Source of the DNA: Faecalicatena fissicatena
GTDB lineage: Bacteria; Bacillota; Clostridia; Lachnospirales; Lachnospiraceae
Reading direction: 5' to 3'
DNA: 64,000 nt
Assembly (NCBI GenBank): GCA_001028025.1
Contig: LDAQ01000001.1
Coordinates: forward strand, 1 to 64,000
Positions within the stretch are counted from its first letter, which is position 1. Every line of letters begins with the position of its first letter. The position numbers were made by a program, and so were the translations under genes. Shown here piece by piece: positions 35,842 through 43,348 of the stretch. The notes beneath the pieces are model-generated. The model did not search any database and was not told the DNA's origin. It saw nothing but the letters and a program-made list of their open reading frames with translations.

Positions 35842-36633
35842 ATGGAAGCAGCAGTTCTTGTCTGGGGTCTGCTAATCAGTTTGTCCGCCTGTGCAGTACT
35901 GGTTATCTATATCATTTATAATTCCAGAAAGGAATATGAGAAAAAGGCAGAGGCCCAGCAGCATTATAACGAATTGAAAATTGCACAGATGCGTCTCAGA
36001 CAGGGGGAAGAGTACTACAGAACTATGCGGGATAATCTGGAGCAGGCAAGTCTGATCAGGCATGACCTGTCGCATCATTTCCGCATGATTTCTGAATATT
36101 GCCGATGCGGACAGTATGAAAAAATTCTATCTTATCTCGATGATCTGAATTTCCAAAAGCTTACGGGAGCAGTGCAGAATTATTGTGAAAACCATACGGC
36201 AAATGTAATCGTTGGCTATTATGCCGGAAAAGTGGAGGAGAAACATATTGAATTTACCTGTCAGATTGACCTTCCGGAGGGGGTTCCGGGCAATACGATG
36301 GACCTCAGTGTTCTCCTGGGCAATGCCCTGGAAAATGCTCTGGAAGCCTGTGAGGCTGTGGAGGAGAGAAAATACATAGAGCTCAGAATGCGATATGAAA
36401 AAGATAAATTACTTCTCTGTATCAAAAACAGTTATAAGAATCCGCTGCAGATCAGGAATGGCGAACTGTTGTCGCATAAGCAGGAGGCAGGGCACGGGCT
36501 GGGCATAAAAAGCATACGAAGAGTTGTAAAAAAATACGATGGCTACTGTAATTATTATGGAGAAAGAGGGGAGTTTGTACTGCAGATTGTACTGCAGACA
36601 GGGGATGTAGATGCCGCACTGCATGTTTCCTGA
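35842..36633 (+). CDS. GHKL sensor histidine kinase with a single membrane helix
   Basis: 263 residues. One N-terminal helix (about 5-26), a coiled linker, the phosphoacceptor motif RHDLSHHF and an ATPase domain with LGNALENALEAC (N box) and GHGLGIKSI (G box). AgrC-type kinases normally have five to seven membrane helices for peptide sensing; that block is missing. It pairs with the LytTR regulator 14 bp upstream. The stop codon doubles as the first bases of the promoter at 36631. Confidence 0.9.
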   Translation: MEAAVLVWGLLISLSACAVLVIYIIYNSRKEYEKKAEAQQHYNELKIAQMRLRQGEEYYRTMRDNLEQASLIRHDLSHHFRMISEYCRCGQYEKILSYLDDLNFQKLTGAVQNYCENHTANVIVGYYAGKVEEKHIEFTCQIDLPEGVPGNTMDLSVLLGNALENALEACEAVEERKYIELRMRYEKDKLLLCIKNSYKNPLQIRNGELLSHKQEAGHGLGIKSIRRVVKKYDGYCNYYGERGEFVLQIVLQTGDVDAALHVS

Positions 36634-36661
36634 GACAAATAAGCGGACAGCACGTATATAT
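36631..36661 (+). promoter_or_regulatory. ECF-type promoter (site 3 of 3)
   Basis: TGAGACAA, 14 nt, CGTATATAT, starting at the kinase stop codon. It lies 156 bp upstream of the pseudo-receiver LytTR gene, so it would make a leader of about 150 nt. Confidence 0.7.
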
Positions 36662-36685
36662 TCTTAGAATAAGTTGTATTAAATC

Positions 36686-36705
36686 ACAACAAAGTACAAC
36701 AAAGA
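36686..36705 (+). repeat. Two adjacent 10-bp direct repeats in the leader
   Basis: ACAACAAAGT followed directly by ACAACAAAGA, one helical turn apart. LytTR regulators bind direct repeats, so this is a possible binding site. A second possible promoter (TTGTAG, 16 bp, TATAAT at 36738-36743) lies just downstream. Confidence 0.35.
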
Positions 36706-36817
36706 TCTCACAGGATTGTAGTTTTATCCTCATAATTTATAATGAAAATTACGGATAATACAATTCAATTTAACATCGCATAACAGATGGAAAAATAGTG
36801 GGGCTGGAGGGGATAAC

Positions 36818-37552
36818 GTGCTTCAGATTGCGGTATGTGACGGCAGAGCGGAAGATCGGGATGTGATTTCCAGACTATTAAAACAATATTTCAATATATA
36901 TCCATATGAGTACTGTATAACAGAATACTCCAGCGGAGAGATGCTGACAGCTGACTATAAAGAGGGAATAGACACCTTCAGCCTTATCTTTCTGGGAATG
37001 TGCCTGCCGGGAATGCCGGGGATGGAGACCGCCAGGAAAGTGCGGCAGATGGATAAGAAGGCGGCGATTGTATTTATGGCGGCAACACCCAAGTTTGCAC
37101 TGGAAAGCTATGAGGTGCGGGCTTACGGATATTTACTGAAGCCGGTGCAGGCAGAGAAAGCTCTGCTGCTGATAGAATCATTTTTACAGGAGCAGTGCGA
37201 TTTTCTGAAGAAGGCACTTTTCTTCAAAGTTGGGAAACGCGGAATAAGGATCAGCCTGGAGGAAATTGAATCCATCGAGAGCAGAAGAAATCTTCTGATC
37301 ATAAGTCTTGCAAACAAAGAGCAATACCGGGTGTATATGAAGATGGACCAGGTGGAGGAGAAGCTGGAGGGACATGGATTCCTGCGGTGTCATCAGAGTT
37401 TTATTGTGAACATGAATTATGTAAAGAGGGCAGATAAAGATTTTGTTATGGAATCCGGAGCGCAGATTCCGATCAGACAGCGGAACGCAAAGGCAATTCG
37501 GGATGCATATTTTGAATACATACTGGAAAAAGCAGAGCTGACGAGAATATGA
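36818..37552 (+). CDS. LytTR regulator with degenerate receiver domain
   Basis: 244 residues, closely similar to the regulator at 35102. The phosphoacceptor Asp is Gly60 (LIFLGMCLPG), the second residue of the acidic pair is Gly9 (CDGRAEDR), and the Thr of the switch is altered (FMAATPKF); only the Lys (LLKPV) remains. The LytTR domain (about 140-240) looks intact. It cannot be phosphorylated in the usual way and may act constitutively or as a dimerisation partner. GTG start behind CTGGAGGGG. Confidence 0.9.
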   Translation: MLQIAVCDGRAEDRDVISRLLKQYFNIYPYEYCITEYSSGEMLTADYKEGIDTFSLIFLGMCLPGMPGMETARKVRQMDKKAAIVFMAATPKFALESYEVRAYGYLLKPVQAEKALLLIESFLQEQCDFLKKALFFKVGKRGIRISLEEIESIESRRNLLIISLANKEQYRVYMKMDQVEEKLEGHGFLRCHQSFIVNMNYVKRADKDFVMESGAQIPIRQRNAKAIRDAYFEYILEKAELTRI

Positions 37553-37584
37553 TCTGCTTATTCAAGAAAAACGGAGGTGGGGAT

Positions 37585-37992
37585 ATGGCAGAACTGAATT
37601 TACAGGCCACTCTTGAAAATTTGGATAAGGTATTGAATTTTGTGAATCAATATCTGGAGGAATATGAATGCCCGATGAAGGCTCAGATGCAGATCGATAT
37701 TGCAATCGAGGAGATTTTTGTAAATATCGCGCACTATGCCTACCATCCGTCCACCGGGCCTGCAAGTATCTGCGTGGATGTGGAGGAAGATCCGCTGCAG
37801 GTATCGATCAGCTTTGCAGATAACGGGATACCCTATGACCCACTGAAAAAGGATGACCCTGACATTGGCTTATCGGCGGATGAACGGGAAATTGGGGGGC
37901 TGGGTATCTTTATGGTGAAAAAAAGCATGGATAATATTTCCTATCAGTACAAAGACGGAAGCAACATACTGACTATCAAAAAGAAATTTTAA
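37585..37992 (+). CDS. RsbW/SpoIIAB-like anti-sigma serine kinase
   Basis: 135 residues, a stand-alone HATPase domain with IDIAIEEIFVNIAHYAY (N box), FADNGIPYDP and GGLGIFMVKKSMD (G boxes). Partner-switching kinases of this type bind a target and phosphorylate a STAS protein, which is encoded 81 bp downstream. The matching PP2C phosphatase is at 43349. No SigB- or SigF-like factor lies in the window, so the target is unknown. The ATG at 37585 follows CGGAGGTGGGG. Confidence 0.9.
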   Translation: MAELNLQATLENLDKVLNFVNQYLEEYECPMKAQMQIDIAIEEIFVNIAHYAYHPSTGPASICVDVEEDPLQVSISFADNGIPYDPLKKDDPDIGLSADEREIGGLGIFMVKKSMDNISYQYKDGSNILTIKKKF

Positions 37993-38073
37993 CCGCAGGT
38001 ATGGGACGAATGCAGTCCCTTGAATACAAAATCATAATAAACGCAGAGCGAAATGAATCAGGAGGATGGATCT

Positions 38074-38370
38074 ATGACAATCAATAAAACAGAAGAAGGA
38101 TCAACATTGATATTAGCGCTGGAGGGCAGACTGGACACGACAACGGCACCGGAACTGGAAACAGAGATCAAAGAAAGCCTGGATGGTGTTGAAAAGCTGA
38201 TACTGGATATGGAGGAATTGGTATATCTCTCCTCGGCAGGGCTGCGTGTTATTCTGGGCGCACAGAAGAAGATGAACAGGCAGGGAAGCATGGCAGTGAG
38301 ATACGTCAACGATACGATAATGGAGGTTTTTGAGGTCACTGGTTTTACAGATATCCTGACGATTGAGTAA
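38074..38370 (+). CDS. STAS-domain anti-anti-sigma factor (RsbV/SpoIIAA type)
   Basis: 98 residues. The phosphorylatable serine lies in the classic YLSSAGLRVIL motif (about 49-59). It is the switch protein for the kinase at 37585 and the phosphatase at 43349. CAGGAGG precedes the ATG at 38074. Confidence 0.93.
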   Translation: MTINKTEEGSTLILALEGRLDTTTAPELETEIKESLDGVEKLILDMEELVYLSSAGLRVILGAQKKMNRQGSMAVRYVNDTIMEVFEVTGFTDILTIE

Positions 38371-38398
38371 GGCAGGAAGAACGGTTAAGAGGTGCTGT

Positions 38399-39304
38399 AT
38401 GCAATTGACGGAAGTATTTTTAGAGGCAATGCTGCAATGTGCAGAAGGGGTTTACATCATTGAAGAAGAAAGCAAAAGAATCTGCTATACAAACAGCTTT
38501 TTCTATGTGGATGAAGGCAGCGGGAGACTGGAAGGGAAACCGTGCTATCAGGCATTTGCGGGAAGGACCGGGCCCTGCAGATACTGTCCGGATCTGAAAA
38601 AGATAAGCAGCACTAATAATAACGTCTATATCTGGGATTATTATGATGCCAGGACGAAACACTGGTACAAAATCAAAAACTGCCTTGTGGAAGCAGATGG
38701 TATCTGGTACCGGGTTGGAAATATTAATATGATTGGGGATATGATGGGGCTTGGAAGTGAAGCCGTGAAGGAACTGGGAGAAATGAGGAAGCTGGCAAGG
38801 GAAAGCGGTGAGCTTCAGCAGATGCTGGAGTACGAGTCTTTTCACGACCGGCTTACAGGCCTTTACAACAGAAACCGGTATATCTGTGATCTGAAAGAAC
38901 GGTTTCTGGATATCAATTGTGCGGGCACTCTGTTCCTGGATTTGAATAACCTGAAAGATGTCAATGACAAGTATTTTCACTCAGAGGGAGATAAGCTGCT
39001 CTGCAGGCTGGCTGATACCATATATACGGCAACAGGGGAAGCGGGCAGGTGCTACCGGGTCGGTGGAGATGAGTTTATTATTATCCTTCCGGACTGTACG
39101 AAGGAAGATCTGGAGTCTCTGAGGAAGCGGATTCAGGAAAAACTGAGACAACAGGAATCGGGAAATGATATCCCCTGCAGTGTGGCGATCGGCAGTGCAT
39201 GGAGTACTTCTGCAGAGAATCTGGAATCGCTGGTATCGGAGGCGGACGTACGGATGTATGAAAATAAGAAGCTGATGAAGGACACCGACGGCATATCTAA
39301 ATAG
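38399..39304 (+). CDS. Diguanylate cyclase with Cys-containing PAS-like sensor
   Basis: 301 residues. The N-terminal PAS-like region (about 1-115) carries CYQAFAGRTGPCRYCPD, a cysteine pattern common in anaerobe PAS domains. The GGDEF domain (about 150-290) has DRLTGLYNRNRY, LFLDLNNLKDVND and an intact GGDEF, so it should make cyclic di-GMP. Start chosen at ATG 38399 behind AAGAGGTG; an upstream TTG overlapping the STAS gene is also possible. Confidence 0.9.
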   Translation: MQLTEVFLEAMLQCAEGVYIIEEESKRICYTNSFFYVDEGSGRLEGKPCYQAFAGRTGPCRYCPDLKKISSTNNNVYIWDYYDARTKHWYKIKNCLVEADGIWYRVGNINMIGDMMGLGSEAVKELGEMRKLARESGELQQMLEYESFHDRLTGLYNRNRYICDLKERFLDINCAGTLFLDLNNLKDVNDKYFHSEGDKLLCRLADTIYTATGEAGRCYRVGGDEFIIILPDCTKEDLESLRKRIQEKLRQQESGNDIPCSVAIGSAWSTSAENLESLVSEADVRMYENKKLMKDTDGISK

Positions 39305-39312
39305 GAAGGCAG

Positions 39313-39337
39313 GGCATCTGAAACCAGGATGCCTTTT
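39313..39337 (+). terminator. Terminator after the diguanylate cyclase gene
   Basis: GGCATC, 9-nt loop, GATGCC and then TTTT. Confidence 0.7.
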
Positions 39338-39451
39338 CTATTTCTGCAGGAAAATATACAGGATTTCCCCAAAAGGTAAAAACCTGATTCTGAAGGCAGT
39401 ATAACAGACAGGGGTGAACAGCAGATTTGCTGAGAATACGAGGGATAAAAA

Positions 39452-40606
39452 ATGGCTGAAAAGAGAAAGAAGCAATGGATAGCGTGGATATTGTTGGCAG
39501 CAATGACAATACTGCCTGCCGGATGTTCTTCCCAAAATGAAGAAACAAAAGAGAAAGAACCGCTGGTGCAGATCAGGGAGACAGTGAGAATTGGCTGCCT
39601 GGAGAGTGAGGAATACTATTTCTATACAGAGCAGCTGGATTCGGCGGCAGATACGCTGGCGAAAGAGGGCTGGCTGAAAGGTTATTCTGGAGACGGGGAG
39701 GATACAGAGGCGGTGTGGTCGGACATCTGCAGTGCAGACAGCAAAGAAGGAATGGAGTTTGTGGACAGCACCGTTTATGATATAACCCGGATGAGCGAAG
39801 CAGATCAGGCGGCTTTGCTGGAACGGCGGGATCTGGATTTGCTTCTTGTCTTTGGGACGGCGGCGGGAGAGTGGATCACAAAAAACAGTGATGCGATCTC
39901 GTACGATTATATGGTTTTTGGATCGGCCGACCCTGTTACGGCAGGTATCGCCGCCGGAGAAACAGAGCGGCTTAACAGTCACGCGTTTGTACATATCGAT
40001 TCGAAAAGAACCGGGCGCCAGATTGATATGGCATACAGGCTGTTTCATTTTCAGGATATCGGCGTTGTCTATGAGGACAGTGCGGCCGCCTACAGTTATT
40101 CCGGCATACGGCAGCTGGAGGAGAGAAGCAAGGAGTATGGGTTTCGCATCCATACGCTTCATGTCAGTGAACCTGAAGATGAAACGGACTATCAGAGATA
40201 TTACGGGGAACTGAAGGCGGCTTACGCAGAACTGATTCCTGATATCGATGTACTTTACATTACAACCGGCAAGATCGAAGATGAAAAACTGCCGTGGCTA
40301 CTGGAAGACGTACATAAGGCCGGGGTCATAACCGTGGCAGAAACTCAGGAGAGCCAGGTAAAATACGGGGCCCTGGTGCATATTACAATGTCGGATCCTG
40401 TGGAAGAGGGCGTCTTTGCCGGAAAAACCATCATGGATTATGCGGCGGGAACTCCCATCGGTAAGCTGAATCAGGTATACGAGATAACGCCTAAGATTGT
40501 ATTTAACTATGACACTGCAAAATTACTAAATGCAGAAATCCCGATGAGCACGTATCTGATAGCCGATGCCATATATCCGGGAGATCTGGGGGAGGCCGGT
40601 CAATGA
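39452..40606 (+). CDS. Substrate-binding lipoprotein (ABC_sub_bind / TrpX-like)
   Basis: 384 residues. Signal peptide with lipobox LPAGC, lipid anchor at Cys25, then a two-lobed periplasmic-binding fold (VRIGCLESEEYYFYTEQLDS, DLLLVFGTAAGEWITKN). Normally such proteins feed an ABC permease, but here the next gene (4-bp overlap) is a sensor-MFS fusion. It may act as a ligand sensor for the signalling cluster rather than for uptake. Confidence 0.8.
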   Translation: MAEKRKKQWIAWILLAAMTILPAGCSSQNEETKEKEPLVQIRETVRIGCLESEEYYFYTEQLDSAADTLAKEGWLKGYSGDGEDTEAVWSDICSADSKEGMEFVDSTVYDITRMSEADQAALLERRDLDLLLVFGTAAGEWITKNSDAISYDYMVFGSADPVTAGIAAGETERLNSHAFVHIDSKRTGRQIDMAYRLFHFQDIGVVYEDSAAAYSYSGIRQLEERSKEYGFRIHTLHVSEPEDETDYQRYYGELKAAYAELIPDIDVLYITTGKIEDEKLPWLLEDVHKAGVITVAETQESQVKYGALVHITMSDPVEEGVFAGKTIMDYAAGTPIGKLNQVYEITPKIVFNYDTAKLLNAEIPMSTYLIADAIYPGDLGEAGQ

Positions 40607-42741
40607 AAAACCGTAAAAACAGGCTGTATTATTTCACGCTGGTACTTCTATTTTTTGTCTCCGTTTTATCGGTAACTTTTGGTATATTAATGTACCGCAC
40701 GAATCTTCTGGATACCTATGAAAATCTGATGCGTGCCAACGTAACAGACACGATACAGAAGGTGCACTACGGGGTGTCTTTTGGCAAAACAGTGGAAAAT
40801 TATTATGGGGTGCAGGAACTTCTTGAGGAAACGGTAGAAAATGCAGATTATATTGAAAACTTATATGTAACAGAAGAGAAGGCGGGGCTGCTCTATTCAA
40901 CCAGTGACGGCGTACTGCCTGAAAAGATAGAATACCTGGATAATGATGAACAGAAGGTAAGCCAAAATAAACTGTATACGGCATTTTCCCTGACAGGGGA
41001 TTCCAAGCTGATCGCCGAGACCGGCATGGAAACCATCAATCAAAAACTGGCGGGCTTTTCAGCCAAGCTTGGATTCGTCACGGTTCTGGGACTGCTGGCG
41101 GCTGCAGGAATCATTACAGCTGTATGGTTTTCTGTGGGGCGCAGGGGGAAAAACGGAGGACTGGCTTTATCGGCTGTAGTCGTGGTATGGATTATTCTGC
41201 TGGGAATCTATGTGGGGAATTCCTGCTGGAAAGAATACCGGATGAGCCATGACATGCTGGCAGAAGGCGTGGAGAAATCCGCGATGGCGGATATCCATAA
41301 GCTGGAAAAGGAAGGGATTCCTTATGAAGAGCTGGTGGACGTGGAGGGATATTTAAGCCTCTATTCGGAGCATATACCGGAGTTCAAGGAGGTGCATTTC
41401 GAGGACGGGCATCTGCGGTACACCATTTCTTCAAAATATATGCGGACCATATTTATTCAGTATCTGCTGAATACAATTCTGCTGTCTGTCATTTCGATTC
41501 TGATTGTGACAGAGTATCAGCTCCTTCTGGGGGCAAGAAAGGAAGGGCGGGACCGGGCGGCCCCGGAATGGAGCCATGGGATGGTACGGCTGGCGGTCTT
41601 TTTGCTCTATGCCTGTATCAGTATTGGAAAAGCGGTCAATGCAACGGTATCAAACCAGCTGGCCCTTGAACTGTCACAAAAGAGCGCTGATATGTTGACG
41701 AGTATCCCTGCCACAACTGCTATGGCAGGTTCCCTGATCGGGATCCTTTTATCCCGGCGGATGTCTGTCCGGTCGGGAAATATGCGCCGGTATCTGATGG
41801 CTGTCGCGGCAGCCGCTGCCGGGGGACTGCTTGTATGTGGCATATCAGGAAATCTTTACCTGTTTTCCGCAGCCAGAGCGATTCTTGGATTCTGTGAAGG
41901 GCTGCTTTTAATTGGGGTTAAGAATTACGCATTCAGTTTCCAGAAGACGGAGGAGCGGACAAAGGCGCTGTCCTATGTCAGCGGAGGCGGTTTCGGCGGA
42001 ATCTGTCTGGGATCGGTTATGGGCGGTATGCTCTGTGACCATTTAGACTATCAATACGTGTTTTTGATTGCGGCAGTGATTTTACTTGTCGTATTCCCTA
42101 TATTGAAAAAAATTGATTTCCAGCTGGAGGCTGAGAGAAAAACATCTTCGGCCGGAATGACAGCGGTATTAAAAAATCCACTGGCACTGCGCTATCTGGT
42201 CTGTCTGGTGCTTCCGGTGTATGCGGGAGCGGTTTTTCTGGATTATGTGCTTCCTCTGGTGGGGAGCGGCTATGGATTTACCCATACCGTCGTATCGGCG
42301 CTGATCCTTTTTAACTGTCTGCTGGCAGGCTATGCTTCACCGGCCATGACCAGAACCGCATTAAAGCTGATGTCACCTGTGAAAGGCACCATCTGCTACT
42401 GTGCCCTGTACGGCGGAATGATATTTTTATATGCAGTTACGGGGAGTCCCGTGCTTCTCGCGATAGTGGCACTGGCGCTGGGGCTGTGCGACAGTTTCGG
42501 TCTGGTCCTGATATCAGAGGGATTTGTTCTGACGAAGGGCAGCAGAACCTATCAGGACTCCGAGGCTAATATCCTTTTTACAATGACGAGCCGAGCCGGA
42601 CAGCTGATTGCACCCGGATGTATCGCCTGGTTTGGAGGATGCGGAGTTCTTGCGGGGATGACGGCGGTCGGCCTGGGTATATACGGAATAACAGAACCAT
42701 TGGTAAAAAAATTGGGAGCGAAGAAAAATGAAAATAATTGA
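40603..42741 (+). CDS. Sensor-MFS fusion: extracytoplasmic domains joined to a transporter-like block
   Basis: 712 residues. A first membrane helix (about 8-28) is followed by an outside domain of about 125 residues, two more helices, a second outside domain (about 215-285) and another helix. From about 330 there are about twelve helices of major-facilitator type (RAILGFCEGLLLIGVKNYAF, GGGFGGICLGSVMGG). Start ATG overlaps the lipoprotein stop by 4 bp. The first part resembles sensor kinases in layout but has no kinase. Probably passes or senses the same ligand as the lipoprotein. Confidence 0.75.
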   Translation: MKNRKNRLYYFTLVLLFFVSVLSVTFGILMYRTNLLDTYENLMRANVTDTIQKVHYGVSFGKTVENYYGVQELLEETVENADYIENLYVTEEKAGLLYSTSDGVLPEKIEYLDNDEQKVSQNKLYTAFSLTGDSKLIAETGMETINQKLAGFSAKLGFVTVLGLLAAAGIITAVWFSVGRRGKNGGLALSAVVVVWIILLGIYVGNSCWKEYRMSHDMLAEGVEKSAMADIHKLEKEGIPYEELVDVEGYLSLYSEHIPEFKEVHFEDGHLRYTISSKYMRTIFIQYLLNTILLSVISILIVTEYQLLLGARKEGRDRAAPEWSHGMVRLAVFLLYACISIGKAVNATVSNQLALELSQKSADMLTSIPATTAMAGSLIGILLSRRMSVRSGNMRRYLMAVAAAAAGGLLVCGISGNLYLFSAARAILGFCEGLLLIGVKNYAFSFQKTEERTKALSYVSGGGFGGICLGSVMGGMLCDHLDYQYVFLIAAVILLVVFPILKKIDFQLEAERKTSSAGMTAVLKNPLALRYLVCLVLPVYAGAVFLDYVLPLVGSGYGFTHTVVSALILFNCLLAGYASPAMTRTALKLMSPVKGTICYCALYGGMIFLYAVTGSPVLLAIVALALGLCDSFGLVLISEGFVLTKGSRTYQDSEANILFTMTSRAGQLIAPGCIAWFGGCGVLAGMTAVGLGIYGITEPLVKKLGAKKNENN

Positions 42742-43270
42742 TGCAAAGAAAGAGTACAGCGGAAAACTGAAAGAATTATTTGAGACATCGTTTGGAAAAA
42801 ACTATATGTCCCGGGGAAGAATCGAAAGATACATAGCGGGCGGAACACCTTTTAAGATGGCAGTAGAAGGAGAAGCGCTTATGGGCGCCATTCTTTTCAT
42901 ACCGGCCACGGCCGCGGAAATTGAGGAACACATAAAGATGGACCGGGAAACAATCCTTGGTATGTGCGGAGGAAAACCGGCATTGATCTGCAAGTGCGCC
43001 TGTACGTATGCAAGGTATCAGGGGGAAGGAATTGCAAAAAAAATTCTGGAAGAATGTATGAAAGAAGTAGAAAAACAGGGATATGGCGCTGTATTTACGA
43101 CATTGTGGGAGTATAACGGGGGAGTACCCGCCGAGAAAATGTTTGTGGATCTACGGTTTCAGCGGGACGTAAAATTGAACATGCCGTGGTATGAGGATGA
43201 GAATTATATATGCAGCGAGTGCGGCGGACGCTGCCGCTGCAATGGGATTGTATACTATAAAATTATCTAG
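42728..43270 (+). CDS. GNAT-like acetyltransferase with C-terminal Cys cluster
   Basis: 180 residues. The acetyl-CoA loop region reads CTYARYQGEGIAKKILEECM, close to the GNAT motif A. The C-terminus adds a small metal-binding segment (YICSECGGRCRCNG). It overlaps the sensor-MFS gene by 14 bp, so the two are translationally coupled. Substrate unknown. Confidence 0.75.
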   Translation: MKIIDAKKEYSGKLKELFETSFGKNYMSRGRIERYIAGGTPFKMAVEGEALMGAILFIPATAAEIEEHIKMDRETILGMCGGKPALICKCACTYARYQGEGIAKKILEECMKEVEKQGYGAVFTTLWEYNGGVPAEKMFVDLRFQRDVKLNMPWYEDENYICSECGGRCRCNGIVYYKII

Positions 43271-43323
43271 TACATCGTAAAATAGGATCTGTTAAACAGA
43301 CGGTTAATTATGAAACGATGTAC
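43270..43323 (+). promoter_or_regulatory. 9-bp inverted repeat before the PP2C gene
   Basis: GTACATCGT and ACGATGTAC, perfect arms 36 bp apart, starting in the stop codon of the GNAT gene and ending 25 bp before the phosphatase start. Operator or mRNA structure; no U-run. Confidence 0.4.
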
Positions 43324-43348
43324 CAGTCAATACAGAAAGGGGCTCGCT

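Noticed and set aside
39338..40162. 274-codon open frame on the minus strand
   Set aside because: Antisense to the binding-lipoprotein gene, whose lipobox, start site and fold are convincing.
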